A stretch of DNA of 64,000 nt from an uncultured Bacteroidia bacterium (GCA_903897145.1 CAIUAN010000016.1:1-64000); one strand, 5' to 3'. Shown: positions 9,712 through 18,364, numbered from the stretch's first letter. Numbers and translations are program-made. The notes: generated by a model from the sequence alone, not told the origin.

Positions 9712-10758
9712 ATGATGTCTGAACTAAACGGCTCTGTTTTTACGATCGATCAGATTCCAGAACCTGACGATTTGCGAAATGTGATTTATTCAATGATCGC
9801 TATTCCACATTTGTCGCCTGTTAATATCTTCAATGAATTTTCTCCTGTATCCATTGACTCAAATCAAATTGGAAAAGATGATTTAAGTGGTGTTGGAGTA
9901 TTTGAAACAGATGCGGCTGGTAACTCTTTTTCACAAACTATTTATGTTGACTATAAGCGACTTGCAATCGATCCTTTTGTGGCCGCTCAGATTATTGTTG
10001 CAAAAGCAGTTCGACGATTAATATGCAATGGTGCCGAGCCAATTGCCATGAGTGCATTTATCAATAATGTAGATTTTGCTAGTCCATTGGCGGAAGAGAT
10101 GGTGACAGCAGCTCGATTAGGTCTGAATGCTGCAGCGACAGCTTTTAATCTTCAGTTTCCAAATTCAAAGATTTTTTACGAGCATGCCAACAGCGCTGTT
10201 GCCGCTCCTCCAACCTTAATTGTAAGTTTGGTAGGTAAGCTGCTAACGCCTGTGAAGACAGATAAGAATAGCCTAAAGAAAAAAGGTAATCATATTCTGT
10301 TAATTGGTCGTTCAGCAAATGATATCAATGCCTCTGAATATTTATCGCATATTCATGAGGTGAACGACAGTCCCTTGATGCCATTTAACTTAAGCTTTGA
10401 AAATAAGCTTATGACTGCGACTAAGGAGCTAATTAAAAATAATTTGGTTGTCTCAGCGAGTCCAGTAGGGATGGGCGGTTTGTTCTTCACGCTTCTTCGC
10501 GATGCCTTGCCTCATGAATTAGGATTTGATATAACCACTGATGCAGAAATTCGTACCGACGCATTTCTTTTCGGAGAAGCCATGGGACGCATTGTTGTCT
10601 CGGTTGAGGAGGAGAAAGAGAATGATTTTGTCGATTTCTTATACGATCAAAAAATACCCGTTATGACGTTGGGACATGTTACCAAAGGTGAGATCCGAAT
10701 TGATGATCAGTCATTAGGTTTCGTAGACAAGGGTATTATTGGTGAATATTCAGAATAA
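9712..10758 (+). CDS. AIR synthase/FGAM synthase-related protein
   Basis: The 348-residue protein matches the PurM/PurL superfamily in two places. The N-terminal half has a segment like PurL (VAAQIIVAKAVRRLICNGAEPIA, split as about residues 89-111) followed by an NNVDF turn. The C-terminal half has the glycine-rich SPVGMGGLFFTLLRDAL stretch. It is about a quarter of full PurL length and lacks the glutaminase domain. It also lacks the usual PurM N-terminal lysine-glycine motif. A stand-alone PurL-like ATPase of unknown substrate is the best description. The next codon is also ATG, so either may start. It probably shares a transcript with ubiE. Confidence 0.65.
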   Translation: MMSELNGSVFTIDQIPEPDDLRNVIYSMIAIPHLSPVNIFNEFSPVSIDSNQIGKDDLSGVGVFETDAAGNSFSQTIYVDYKRLAIDPFVAAQIIVAKAVRRLICNGAEPIAMSAFINNVDFASPLAEEMVTAARLGLNAAATAFNLQFPNSKIFYEHANSAVAAPPTLIVSLVGKLLTPVKTDKNSLKKKGNHILLIGRSANDINASEYLSHIHEVNDSPLMPFNLSFENKLMTATKELIKNNLVVSASPVGMGGLFFTLLRDALPHELGFDITTDAEIRTDAFLFGEAMGRIVVSVEEEKENDFVDFLYDQKIPVMTLGHVTKGEIRIDDQSLGFVDKGIIGEYSE

Positions 10759-10762
10759 ATTT

Positions 10763-11488
10763 ATGCCTGTGATAACTCCCTATCGTGATTCAGCCAAAGG
10801 TAAAAAGGAACAAGTGGCTGAGATGTTTGATAATATTGCCCCTAAATACGACTTTCTAAATCATTTTTTGTCTTTTGGCATCGATAAGATTTGGCGAAAA
10901 AAGGCAATTAAAATGGTCGTAAACCATCAGCCAGAATATGTTCTTGATGTGGCAACCGGAACTGCTGATTTTGCGCTGGAGTGTTTGAAGACGGGTGCGA
11001 GCCATATTGTTGGTGTTGACATATCAGAAGAGATGCTTAACGTTGGAAGAACTAAAATTCAAAAATTAGGGGCTGGCGATCGCGTGGTCCTTCAAAGTGG
11101 GGATGCCGAAAATTTAGCATTTGCCGATTCTTATTTTGATGCTGTAACGGTAGCCTTTGGTGTTCGAAATTTTGAAAATCTGACTCAGGGAATAGGTGAG
11201 ATTTATCGGGTGTTAAAACCTGGAGGGATGATCTGTGTGCTTGAATTTTCTAAGCCAACAGTATTTCCGGTCAAGCAATTCTATAGTTTCTATTCGTACT
11301 TTATACTCCCTTTTTTAGGTCGTTTGTTCTCGAAAGATAATTCAGCCTATCGTTATCTGCCTGAATCGGTGGAACAATTTCCGGATGGAGAAAATTTTCT
11401 TGAAGTGCTTAGTAAGATTGGATTTACGCAGACAAGGCAACATAGACAAACATTTGGGATCGCCACCATATATATTGGGTTTCGGTAG
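10763..11488 (+). CDS. ubiE: Demethylmenaquinone methyltransferase
   Basis: The 241-residue class I SAM methyltransferase contains the family signature MFDNIAPKYDFLNH near residues 22-35, the SAM-binding DVATGTADFA (about 63-72) and the RVLKPGG post-motif. It methylates demethylmenaquinone in the last step of menaquinone synthesis. I use the ATG at 10763. An upstream TTG frame exists but would overlap the previous gene by 20 bases and add residues absent from the family. It is four bases after the PurM-like gene and followed by porT, a gene order I recognise from other Bacteroidota. Confidence 0.92.
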   Translation: MPVITPYRDSAKGKKEQVAEMFDNIAPKYDFLNHFLSFGIDKIWRKKAIKMVVNHQPEYVLDVATGTADFALECLKTGASHIVGVDISEEMLNVGRTKIQKLGAGDRVVLQSGDAENLAFADSYFDAVTVAFGVRNFENLTQGIGEIYRVLKPGGMICVLEFSKPTVFPVKQFYSFYSYFILPFLGRLFSKDNSAYRYLPESVEQFPDGENFLEVLSKIGFTQTRQHRQTFGIATIYIGFR

Positions 11489-11542
11489 GCTTCTCGAAGT
11501 TCACCATTTATTCCAGGACAGTTAAACTAATCTATTTTACAA

Positions 11543-12331
11543 TTGAATTTTTTTAAGTTAAGATATATCATCATATTGCTTCCGTTAATTGTTAGCTCAT
11601 TTTATGCGAATGCTCAACTAAAAGGCTTCGATAACTTGACCTACTTTGATGAAAGAAAGATCCATTTTGGCTTCTATCTGGGTCTGAATACCATGGATTA
11701 TCGTTTAAGAAACTACAATAATGTTTATGATAATCCAGTTTTTTTAAATAATGACCCACTGAAAGCTAATGCTGCTTTGAAATACGATGGCATGAGCAGT
11801 TTTGCTGCCGAAATCTATCAGATTATGCCTGGATTTACAGTCGGTGGGGTTACTAACTATAGGCTTGGTCGTGATTTTGACTTACGCTTTACTCCCGGTA
11901 TGTCATTAGGAAACAGGCATTTTAACTATATCGGTGTTAAACCGTCACCTATAAGTGGTCAAGATCTAAACACTTATTTGACCACTGCATCTGCATACGT
12001 CGATTTACCACTCGGTTTACGCTATAAAGGTTTTCGACATCGAAACCTACGACCCTATATCTACAGTGGAGCCGCTTATCGTCTCGACCTCGAAAATAAA
12101 CGTATTTCTGAAAGTGTCATACATTTAAAAAAAACAGGAGCTTATGCAGAACTTGGATTGGGACTTGACTCATACCTTGAATATTTCCGATTTACAATGG
12201 AATTTCGCTTTTCTTATGGTTTGAATAACCTTATTCGCCATGATTCGGATCCACTTAATACCCCTTATTATGGTTATATTTTTAAGGAGGTTAACTCAAA
12301 TATATTCACGCTGATCTTCTATTTCGAGTAA
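11543..12331 (+). CDS. porT: Type IX secretion system protein PorT
   Basis: The 262-residue protein has an N-terminal signal peptide (hydrophobic residues 8-20, cleavage after YANA-Q). A predicted outer-membrane beta-barrel follows, rich in Tyr/Arg strands and ending in the aromatic strand FTLIFYFE. The early motif GFDNLTYFDERKIHFGFYLG and the position just after ubiE match PorT, needed for the gliding/secretion machinery of Bacteroidota. The only plausible start that keeps the signal peptide is TTG at 11543. No ATG occurs before residue 50. Confidence 0.83.
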   Translation: MNFFKLRYIIILLPLIVSSFYANAQLKGFDNLTYFDERKIHFGFYLGLNTMDYRLRNYNNVYDNPVFLNNDPLKANAALKYDGMSSFAAEIYQIMPGFTVGGVTNYRLGRDFDLRFTPGMSLGNRHFNYIGVKPSPISGQDLNTYLTTASAYVDLPLGLRYKGFRHRNLRPYIYSGAAYRLDLENKRISESVIHLKKTGAYAELGLGLDSYLEYFRFTMEFRFSYGLNNLIRHDSDPLNTPYYGYIFKEVNSNIFTLIFYFE

Positions 12332-12342
12332 CTTGAGAAGGC

Positions 12343-13107
12343 TTATTTAATTCTTCTTCTAAATTCAGCACAAACAATAGCTGTGGCTATCGCTACATTT
12401 AAAGATTCTGAGGTTGGCTGGTCCGTTGGATAGGATGAGATCGTTAGTTTTCTTGAAATCTTAGAAGCTAGATTTGGTGATATACCGTTCCCTTCATTGC
12501 CCATAATCACGATTCCAGATTCACCTATTTCTGCCGTGTAAATGTTCTCCCCTTCCAAAAAAGTTCCATAGATTGGGATACGAAGTTTCAATGCTTGATC
12601 GAGAAGGTTTTCGAGGTTTGTATAGTGAACATTTACTCGCGCAAATCCACCCATCGTCGATTGAATAACTTTAGGATTATAGAGGTCAGCACTGTTTTCT
12701 GAGCAGATAATGGTGCGAATACCAAACCAGTCGGCAAGACGGATAATCGTACCTAAATTACCAGGATCCTGTATCTCATCGAGCACAAGGGTAAGCTCAT
12801 TTTTAAGCGTATTCCAATTTATTTCAGCGATTGGAATTTTGCAAATTGCAACAATATTTGATGGTGTCTTTAAAAAACTAATTCTTGAGATCTCTTCTTT
12901 GGAAACTAGTTCCAAAACTGCGCTTGATTTCGTATTCAAGACAAGTTTTTCGAGCTCCTTCGTATAGAAAAGTTCCGATATTTCGATTCCACTTTGTAAT
13001 AAATCAAAAATCATCTTTTCACCTTCAGCAACAAATAGTCCTGCGGCAGCTCGATTTTTCTTTAATTCAAGCGAACGAATTAGTTTAATTTTGTTTTTTG
13101 AAAGCAC
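12343..13107 (-). CDS. TrmH-family (SpoU) RNA 2'-O-methyltransferase
   Basis: Starting at GTG 13107 gives 254 residues opening with LSKNKIKLIRSLELKK, as in the family. An upstream ATG at 13146 would add 13 untypical residues. An N-terminal substrate-binding domain is followed by the SPOUT trefoil-knot domain with LDEIQDPGNLGTIIR (motif 1), MGNEGNGI (motif 2) and PTDQPTSESLNVAIA (motif 3). The enzyme methylates ribose in rRNA or tRNA. The exact site is not predictable. It is divergent from tamL. Confidence 0.85.
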   Translation of the reverse strand: MLSKNKIKLIRSLELKKNRAAAGLFVAEGEKMIFDLLQSGIEISELFYTKELEKLVLNTKSSAVLELVSKEEISRISFLKTPSNIVAICKIPIAEINWNTLKNELTLVLDEIQDPGNLGTIIRLADWFGIRTIICSENSADLYNPKVIQSTMGGFARVNVHYTNLENLLDQALKLRIPIYGTFLEGENIYTAEIGESGIVIMGNEGNGISPNLASKISRKLTISSYPTDQPTSESLNVAIATAIVCAEFRRRIK

Positions 13108-13166
13108 AAATATTGGATTAATTGGTTCATCCCAAAAATAATTCATTTTTAATAGGTCAGGTTAAT

Positions 13167-13174
13167 TATCTTTG
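13167..13174 (+). promoter_or_regulatory. -7 box of tamL
   Basis: TATCTTTG matches TAnnTTTG exactly. A transcript would begin near 13180. That puts the long upstream part of the tamL reading frame (from 13122) outside the message and supports the TTG start at 13200. Confidence 0.5.
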
Positions 13175-13199
13175 TTTAAGTTTTAAAAACGATGCTATT

Positions 13200-15536
13200 T
13201 TGGTTTTTCGTACCTCATATAATTCTTTATTCTTACTCTTAACGGTCATCCTGATGGGACTTTCATCCTGCCAGATGGTTAAGTATATTCCTGATAATCA
13301 GTTTTTATTGGCTAAATCTCAGATTTTAGTTGATCGTAAAATAGTTGATAATCAGGAATTAAAAATATTACTGAAGCAACGGTCAAATACAAAAATATTT
13401 GGATTCTGGAAGTTTCATCTAGGGCTGTATAATCTCTCCAATACAAAAAAAGAGGACGGAATATTTAAACGGATAGGGGAGGCACCTGTTATTTATAATG
13501 CAGAGCTAACGCGAAAATCCATGAATGAGATGTCTCGCTACCTTCATAATAAAGGATATTACAACGCTGTTGTCACGGACTCTGTGATTTTCAAGAAGAA
13601 TAAGAAAGCAGAAGTTTATTACAAGGTTTCGACTCGGATACCAACGACTATTGCTAGTTATAACACTGAAATACGGGATGGCGCTATTCATGCCTTTGAG
13701 GTTCATGACTCTTTGAAATCGTCGATCAAACGCAACGATCTTTTTGATACCGATGTCTTATCGGCTGAAAGTAAAAGAATTTTAAGCGCCTATCAAAACG
13801 ATGGTTTTTATCGCTTAAATAAAAATCAGATCTATTTTGAGGCCGACACAACTTTTAAGGCTAATCGGGTAAACCTTAAGCTAGTTGTTGAGAAGGAAAA
13901 TATCTCTGATGACCCTACGGTGGTTAAAATGCAAGATCATCAGCGATTTACATTCAGGAACTTTTATTTCTACACCGATTTTGATGCGCGAAAATCTAGC
14001 AGTACTGTCGAGAATGGTTTTGATCAGGAATTGAAAAATGATACGGTTCATATCGCTAATCAATATTTTATTTCCAAAGGAAAGATGAAATATCGTCCAG
14101 AACTATTATCCAATATGAATCATATTGGTGATCTGGGTTATTATAACTTGCGTTTAGTTGAGCGCACCTACAACGACTTATTTTTACTCCGGTTGTTTAA
14201 GCTTATTAATATTCGATTTGTCGAAACGAATAAAGTTGACTCTTTAGGAAATCCTACCCTTGATTGTATTATTCAACTCTCTCCCGCTGTCCGGCAATCG
14301 TATTCAGTCTCTGCCGAGGGGACAAACTCTCTTGGTAATTTAGGCGTTGCTGGTAATCTTGGGTATCAACATAAGAATATTTTTGGTGGAGGTGAGTTAT
14401 TGGATATTAATTTGCTTGGGGCCACTCAGCAACAAAAATATGGTAAAGGTGATAGCATTCATACTTTTCATTCATACGAGTCTGGCATTGAAACAAAGAT
14501 AACCTTGCCTAAATTTTTAGCACCCATAAAGCCTTTGAATTTTTTTAAATTTGCGACTCCTCAAACCTTGATAGGCTTGTCGTATAACTATCAGAGTCGC
14601 CCCGATTATACCCGTACCATTTTGCGGGCTAGTATGGGCTATCAATGGAAAACTTCAGATATAACTACCCATCGCATCAATGTTATTGATATGAATATGG
14701 TCAAGATGTTTGCCTATGATTCTGCATTTGTTGCACGGATTGAAAACCTATACATTAAAAGCTCCTATACAGATCATACCATATCTGCTTGGAATTATAG
14801 CTTTATTCGCAATACACAAAATGTTCAGAAACAGTCTAATTATACCTATCTCCGAGCAAATTTTGAGACTGCAGGGACTGTGCTTTATGGGGCGAGCAAG
14901 CTTTTTGATCGTAAACTGCATGCGACTGATTCACCCGGTAATTACAAATACCATTTCCTAGGTACCCCATTTGCGCAATATGTCAAGACAGATTTTGAGT
15001 ATCGAAAAGGCTTTGTGATTGATAAGTATAACACATTTGTAGTTAGAGGATTCTCTGGTATTGCAGTTCCATTTGGCAACTCAGATCAGGTGCCCTTTGA
15101 GCGTAAATATTTTACCGGAGGCGCAAATGGGATTCGTGCTTGGACGGTTCGCACTTTAGGACCTGGATCATTCAAGGCAAACTCGAATGAGTTTCCAAAT
15201 CAATCGGGTGACATTAAACTAGAGTCAAATGCTGAGTATCGATTTAAAATGTTTGGACCTTTAGAAGGAGCGCTGTTTGCTGACATGGGTAATATCTGGT
15301 CGCTAAAGGATAATCGACCTGGTGCAGAATTCGCCTTCTCTCGTTTTTATAAAGAGATTGCTATAGGCAGTGGGGCTGGGCTTCGCTATGACTTTTCGTT
15401 TGTAATCATCCGCGTAGACCTTGGAATTAAACTTCATGACCCTTCCCTGGATGAAGGTTCTCGTTGGATCCCTGCTCATGCGATGTTCACTAAAAACAAC
15501 CTAAACTTAGCTTTTGCAATCGGCTATCCATTCTGA
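13200..15536 (+). CDS. tamL: TamL-type BamA/TamA family outer membrane lipoprotein
   Basis: With TTG at 13200 as start, the protein opens with a basic residue, a hydrophobic stretch (about 9-19) and a lipobox LSSC at residues 21-24. This is the lipoprotein form of TamA seen in Bacteroidota. POTRA-like domains fill about residues 30-370. A 16-strand barrel follows, with the loop-6 signature GGANGIRAW and the C-terminal strand LAFAIGYPF ending in Phe. TamA/TamL inserts outer-membrane proteins or moves lipids with TamB. TamB is not in the window. About 778 residues is typical. An earlier start at 13122 is possible but lies before the promoter box and the signal peptide. Confidence 0.82.
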   Translation: MVFRTSYNSLFLLLTVILMGLSSCQMVKYIPDNQFLLAKSQILVDRKIVDNQELKILLKQRSNTKIFGFWKFHLGLYNLSNTKKEDGIFKRIGEAPVIYNAELTRKSMNEMSRYLHNKGYYNAVVTDSVIFKKNKKAEVYYKVSTRIPTTIASYNTEIRDGAIHAFEVHDSLKSSIKRNDLFDTDVLSAESKRILSAYQNDGFYRLNKNQIYFEADTTFKANRVNLKLVVEKENISDDPTVVKMQDHQRFTFRNFYFYTDFDARKSSSTVENGFDQELKNDTVHIANQYFISKGKMKYRPELLSNMNHIGDLGYYNLRLVERTYNDLFLLRLFKLINIRFVETNKVDSLGNPTLDCIIQLSPAVRQSYSVSAEGTNSLGNLGVAGNLGYQHKNIFGGGELLDINLLGATQQQKYGKGDSIHTFHSYESGIETKITLPKFLAPIKPLNFFKFATPQTLIGLSYNYQSRPDYTRTILRASMGYQWKTSDITTHRINVIDMNMVKMFAYDSAFVARIENLYIKSSYTDHTISAWNYSFIRNTQNVQKQSNYTYLRANFETAGTVLYGASKLFDRKLHATDSPGNYKYHFLGTPFAQYVKTDFEYRKGFVIDKYNTFVVRGFSGIAVPFGNSDQVPFERKYFTGGANGIRAWTVRTLGPGSFKANSNEFPNQSGDIKLESNAEYRFKMFGPLEGALFADMGNIWSLKDNRPGAEFAFSRFYKEIAIGSGAGLRYDFSFVIIRVDLGIKLHDPSLDEGSRWIPAHAMFTKNNLNLAFAIGYPF

Positions 15537-15636
15537 TCCATTTTATTTCTTAAGTTTATAATTGTATTCCCGATTTCTATTTCATATTCTCTTTGCGTAA
15601 CTTAGTTGAAGTAAGACAAATTTTAATTTTGCTTCG

Positions 15637-16554
15637 ATGAGGATTGAATGGCTGAATGAATTATTTGATTTCTCGCGAAAGGATCGGAATGGCATTCTAA
15701 TCCTTCTTTGTGTCATCTTCATTCTTTTAGTGCTTCGAATAACGCTTCCTTGGCTTATTCCTGATCGAAAAGTTGATTTCTCCGCCTGGAATGCTGAAGT
15801 CGACCAATTTCTAATAACCCAACAAATTCAGAGGGCTGATAGTTCTCATATGGCCCCTTTTGATCCCAATAAAGTAGATTCTGTAACACTTCTTCAGGTT
15901 GGTGTTCCAATTCGAGTGGTTGGATTTTGGTTGAATTATCGACGGAAAGGCGGGGTTTTTCGTGACTTAGCCAGTATTAGGCGAATCTATGGGATGTCAC
16001 CAATGATTGTTGATAAATTTCAAGGTTTATTGCTATTTGAAAAACCTGTTGCTCCTCAGTTAAAAATTAAAAAAGACGATGAGAAAACTTCACACACAGC
16101 TATAGTAAAGGATAAGAGTCCATTTGATCACTATGTTTCGAAATCAAAACCTAGACTTGCAAGTTTAGAAATAAATGGTGCTGATTCTCTCTCTTTGATT
16201 CAAATTCCTGGAATTGGTTCCGTCTTGGCTTCTCGAATTATCCGTTATCGAAAATTGCTAGGAGGCTATTACGGGATTGATCAGTTAAGAGAGGTATATG
16301 GGTTACGCCCCACAAATTTTGAAACACTTTCACCTTATCTTACAATTGATCGCTCTTTATTTTTAATATTCAATGTTAATTTATCTACTTTTCAAGAGTT
16401 GTGTCATCATCCTTATATTGGGTATAAGCTAGCAAAGAAAATTATTCGATTCAGAGATCATAACGGGAAGTTTTCCTATGTCAATGATCTTTCCTCATTG
16501 GTTGGAGCTGATTCTTTAAGTCGATTAAGGCCTTATTTAAGATTTTCCGATTAG
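15637..16554 (+). CDS. Helix-hairpin-helix (ComEA-like) membrane-anchored protein
   Basis: The 305-residue protein has one N-terminal membrane span (about 20-40). Three helix-hairpin-helix units follow: PFDPNKVDSVTLLQVG near 73-88, LIQIPGIGSVLASRII near 186-201, and a third near 250-300. The second keeps the PGIG turn that contacts DNA backbone. The FDPN-x-x-D-S opening is frequent in Bacteroidota HhH proteins of unknown role. It could bind DNA at the outer face of the inner membrane, as ComEA does, but no competence genes lie nearby. Confidence 0.75.
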   Translation: MRIEWLNELFDFSRKDRNGILILLCVIFILLVLRITLPWLIPDRKVDFSAWNAEVDQFLITQQIQRADSSHMAPFDPNKVDSVTLLQVGVPIRVVGFWLNYRRKGGVFRDLASIRRIYGMSPMIVDKFQGLLLFEKPVAPQLKIKKDDEKTSHTAIVKDKSPFDHYVSKSKPRLASLEINGADSLSLIQIPGIGSVLASRIIRYRKLLGGYYGIDQLREVYGLRPTNFETLSPYLTIDRSLFLIFNVNLSTFQELCHHPYIGYKLAKKIIRFRDHNGKFSYVNDLSSLVGADSLSRLRPYLRFSD

Positions 16555-16609
16555 TATTTTATGAATTCAGCTCCTGTAAATTCATTTTTATAATTATTTA
16601 GCACGATAC

Positions 16610-16640
16610 TTTGAATAGTTATAGAAAATATATAGATTTG
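16610..16640 (+). promoter_or_regulatory. Promoter of rpsU
   Basis: TTTG at 16610-16613, a 19-base spacer and TAGATTTG at 16633-16640 give a full match to the Bacteroidota housekeeping promoter. The rpsU start codon follows 47 bases later after an A/T-rich leader. Confidence 0.7.
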
Positions 16641-16687
16641 CCGACCGAAATATTGAATTTTTAAAATAAAAACAAAATAAGAATTGT

Positions 16688-16879
16688 ATGATTGTTATTC
16701 CAGTTAAAGACGGCGAAAACATTGAGCGTGCGTTAAAGCGTTTCAAAAGAAAAGTAGAAAAAACAGGAGTTGTAAAGGAGCTTCGTGGCCGCCAGGCTTT
16801 CGAAAAACCGTCTATTACTCGCCGTACTGAGATTAAAAAGGCGATCTATATCGAGAATTTACAGCGTTCAGAAGAGTAA
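16688..16879 (+). CDS. rpsU: 30S ribosomal protein S21
   Basis: This 63-residue basic protein begins MIVIPVKDGENIERALKRF and matches S21 over its whole length. S21 sits on the 30S platform near the 3' end of 16S rRNA. It has its own strong promoter and a weak terminator hairpin, ahead of xerC. The leader is A-rich with no Shine-Dalgarno sequence. Confidence 0.96.
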   Translation: MIVIPVKDGENIERALKRFKRKVEKTGVVKELRGRQAFEKPSITRRTEIKKAIYIENLQRSEE

Positions 16880-16886
16880 ATCTGCC

Positions 16887-16918
16887 CCCAAGAATTATTT
16901 TGGGTTAATCGGTTTTTT
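16887..16918 (+). terminator. Weak intrinsic terminator after rpsU
   Basis: CCCAA (16887-16891) pairs with TTGGG (16900-16904), followed after nine bases by a run of seven T. The stem is short, so partial readthrough into xerC is likely. Confidence 0.45.
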
Positions 16919-16952
16919 TCGTATCTTGATTGCGAAATCTTGCTCGTTTTAA

Positions 16953-17837
16953 ATGATGAACCTCGAAATATTTCTTAACTTTCTGAAGTACGAAAAGCGG
17001 TATTCTGTAAATACTATTACTGCTTACGAGAACGATTTAAATCAGTTTATTCTTTTTGGGAATCAGATAGTCGATGATTTCTCGCTCGAGCAAGTCGATT
17101 ATCATTTGATTCGTCAATGGATCATATCCTTGATGAATGAAGGTTCGGTATCTCGAACTGTCAATCGAAAAATATCAACTCTCAAATCTTTTTATCGCTT
17201 CTTGCATCGGGAGGGTGTCATCGACACTAATCCGACGGATCAGGTTATCATGCCTAAGATGGCGAAGAAATTACCTGAATTTGTTCAAGAGAAGGAGATT
17301 AACTTTTTGTTGGATGGTCAGTTTTTTGGGTCCGATTTTGATGGTGTTCGTGATCGAGCAATTCTAACCTTTTTCTATAGTTCAGGAATACGGTTATCTG
17401 AGTTAGTAAATCTTCGTTTGGCCGATGTTGATTTGGATGCGCAGGTTGTTAAAGTGACTGGTAAGCGCAACAAGGATCGTTTGATCCCGTTCCCCGCTGA
17501 AATGAGCCAAGTACTGAAGGTCTATATTCAGATGAGAGATGCGCTTTTCCCCGATGCTGGAAACATCCTTTTTTTAACCAGCACTGGTGATCCTGTTTAT
17601 TCAAAGTTGATCTATCGGGTGGTCAATAAGCATTTATCGCTAGTGACAACTATCGACAAAAAGAGTCCGCATATTTTAAGACATAGTTATGCGACCCATT
17701 TATTGAATAGGGGAGCCGACTTAAATGCGATTAAGGAGTTATTGGGGCACGCTAATTTAGCGGCTACTCAAGTTTATACCCATAATTCTTTTGAACAGTT
17801 AAAGAAAGTGTACAAACAGGCTCATCCAAGAGCTTAA
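16953..17837 (+). CDS. xerC: Tyrosine recombinase XerC/XerD
   Basis: The 294-residue enzyme has the SAM-like core-binding domain (about 1-90) and the catalytic domain. All active-site residues are visible: Arg147 in SGIRLSE, Lys in TGKRN near 171, His240 and Arg243 in HILRH, His266 in LLGHAN and the nucleophile Tyr275 in QVYTH. It resolves chromosome dimers at dif. The link to rpsU and hpf is conserved in the phylum and argues for a housekeeping Xer protein rather than a mobile-element integrase. The second codon is also ATG. Confidence 0.9.
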   Translation: MMNLEIFLNFLKYEKRYSVNTITAYENDLNQFILFGNQIVDDFSLEQVDYHLIRQWIISLMNEGSVSRTVNRKISTLKSFYRFLHREGVIDTNPTDQVIMPKMAKKLPEFVQEKEINFLLDGQFFGSDFDGVRDRAILTFFYSSGIRLSELVNLRLADVDLDAQVVKVTGKRNKDRLIPFPAEMSQVLKVYIQMRDALFPDAGNILFLTSTGDPVYSKLIYRVVNKHLSLVTTIDKKSPHILRHSYATHLLNRGADLNAIKELLGHANLAATQVYTHNSFEQLKKVYKQAHPRA

Positions 17838-17856
17838 ATTTAGAGGAGGTAAAATT

Positions 17857-18159
17857 ATGGAAGTAACTTTTCAGAGTGTTCATTTTAAGGCCGATCAAAA
17901 GCTGATTGATTTCTGCGAGAAACGAGTTGGCAAATTAGGTCTGTTTTTTGAAGGTGTTATTGCGTCTGAAGTGATCTTAAAACTTGAAAAAGACGAAGAT
18001 CACGAGAATAAAGTGGCTGAGATTAAACTTTCTGTGCCGTTAAATGAGTATCTTTTTGCAAAAAAGCAGGCAAAATCGTTCGAGGAGGCGGTTGATTTAG
18101 CGGTGGATGCGCTTCGTAAACAGCTAGATAAATACAAAATGAAAGTCAAATCTAAATAA
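17857..18159 (+). CDS. hpf: Short ribosome hibernation-promoting factor
   Basis: The 100-residue protein is the short HPF/RaiA type, with a beta-alpha-beta-beta-beta-alpha fold and a basic C-terminus (QLDKYKMKVKSK). It binds the decoding centre of idle 30S subunits. It lacks the C-terminal dimerisation domain of long HPF. It is preceded by an unusually strong Shine-Dalgarno sequence, AGGAGG at 17844-17849, seven bases before ATG. It lies 19 bases after xerC and is probably co-transcribed with it. Confidence 0.9.
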   Translation: MEVTFQSVHFKADQKLIDFCEKRVGKLGLFFEGVIASEVILKLEKDEDHENKVAEIKLSVPLNEYLFAKKQAKSFEEAVDLAVDALRKQLDKYKMKVKSK

Positions 18160-18205
18160 TTTTTAAAAAAGTAATTTAAATAGCTTCTAAGAAAAAAAAA
18201 TAGTT

Positions 18206-18213
18206 TAAATTTG
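18206..18213 (+). promoter_or_regulatory. -7 box of the tRNA-tuf transcript
   Basis: TAAATTTG matches TAnnTTTG exactly. It lies 68 bases upstream of tRNA-Tyr in an A-rich stretch. A clear -33 TTTG is not visible. Confidence 0.5.
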
Positions 18214-18258
18214 CAGACCATTTTTGAGGAGAGATCTTATTAAATGGTCTGTTCTTTT
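18214..18258 (+). promoter_or_regulatory. Inverted repeat at the head of the tRNA-tuf transcript (attenuator or operator)
   Basis: CAGACCATTT (18214-18223) and AAATGGTCTG (18242-18251) form a perfect 10-base inverted repeat with an 18-base loop. TTCTTTTTAT follows at once. It starts directly after the -7 box. As RNA it would act as an early terminator; as DNA it could be a repressor site covering the transcription start. If transcription begins about five bases after the box, the left arm is only partly transcribed, which weakens the attenuator reading. Confidence 0.5.
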
Positions 18259-18281
18259 TATATGATTGAATAAATACTCTT

Positions 18282-18364
18282 GGGGAAATACCAAAGCGGC
18301 CAACTGGGGCAGACTGTAAATCTGCTGGCGTACGCCTTCGTAGGTTCGAATCCTGCTTTCCCCA
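18282..18364 (+). tRNA. tRNA-Tyr (anticodon GTA)
   Basis: This 83-base type II tRNA has acceptor GGGGAAA/TTTCCCC, anticodon loop CTGTAAA with GTA, a long variable arm (about 18322-18338) and T-loop TTCGAAT. The discriminator is A; CCA is not encoded. It is first in a Tyr-Gly-Thr tRNA run leading into tuf. Confidence 0.95.

Noticed and set aside
15534-15536. Possible loss of tRNA-Trp linked to UGA reassignment
   Set aside because: TGA ends tamL and the helical-protein gene in the expected place, and TGG is common in the proteins. The code is standard, so an intact tRNA-Trp must exist elsewhere.
16953-17837. xerC as integrase of a mobile element
   Set aside because: It is flanked by rpsU and hpf in a conserved housekeeping order, with no att repeats or cargo genes.
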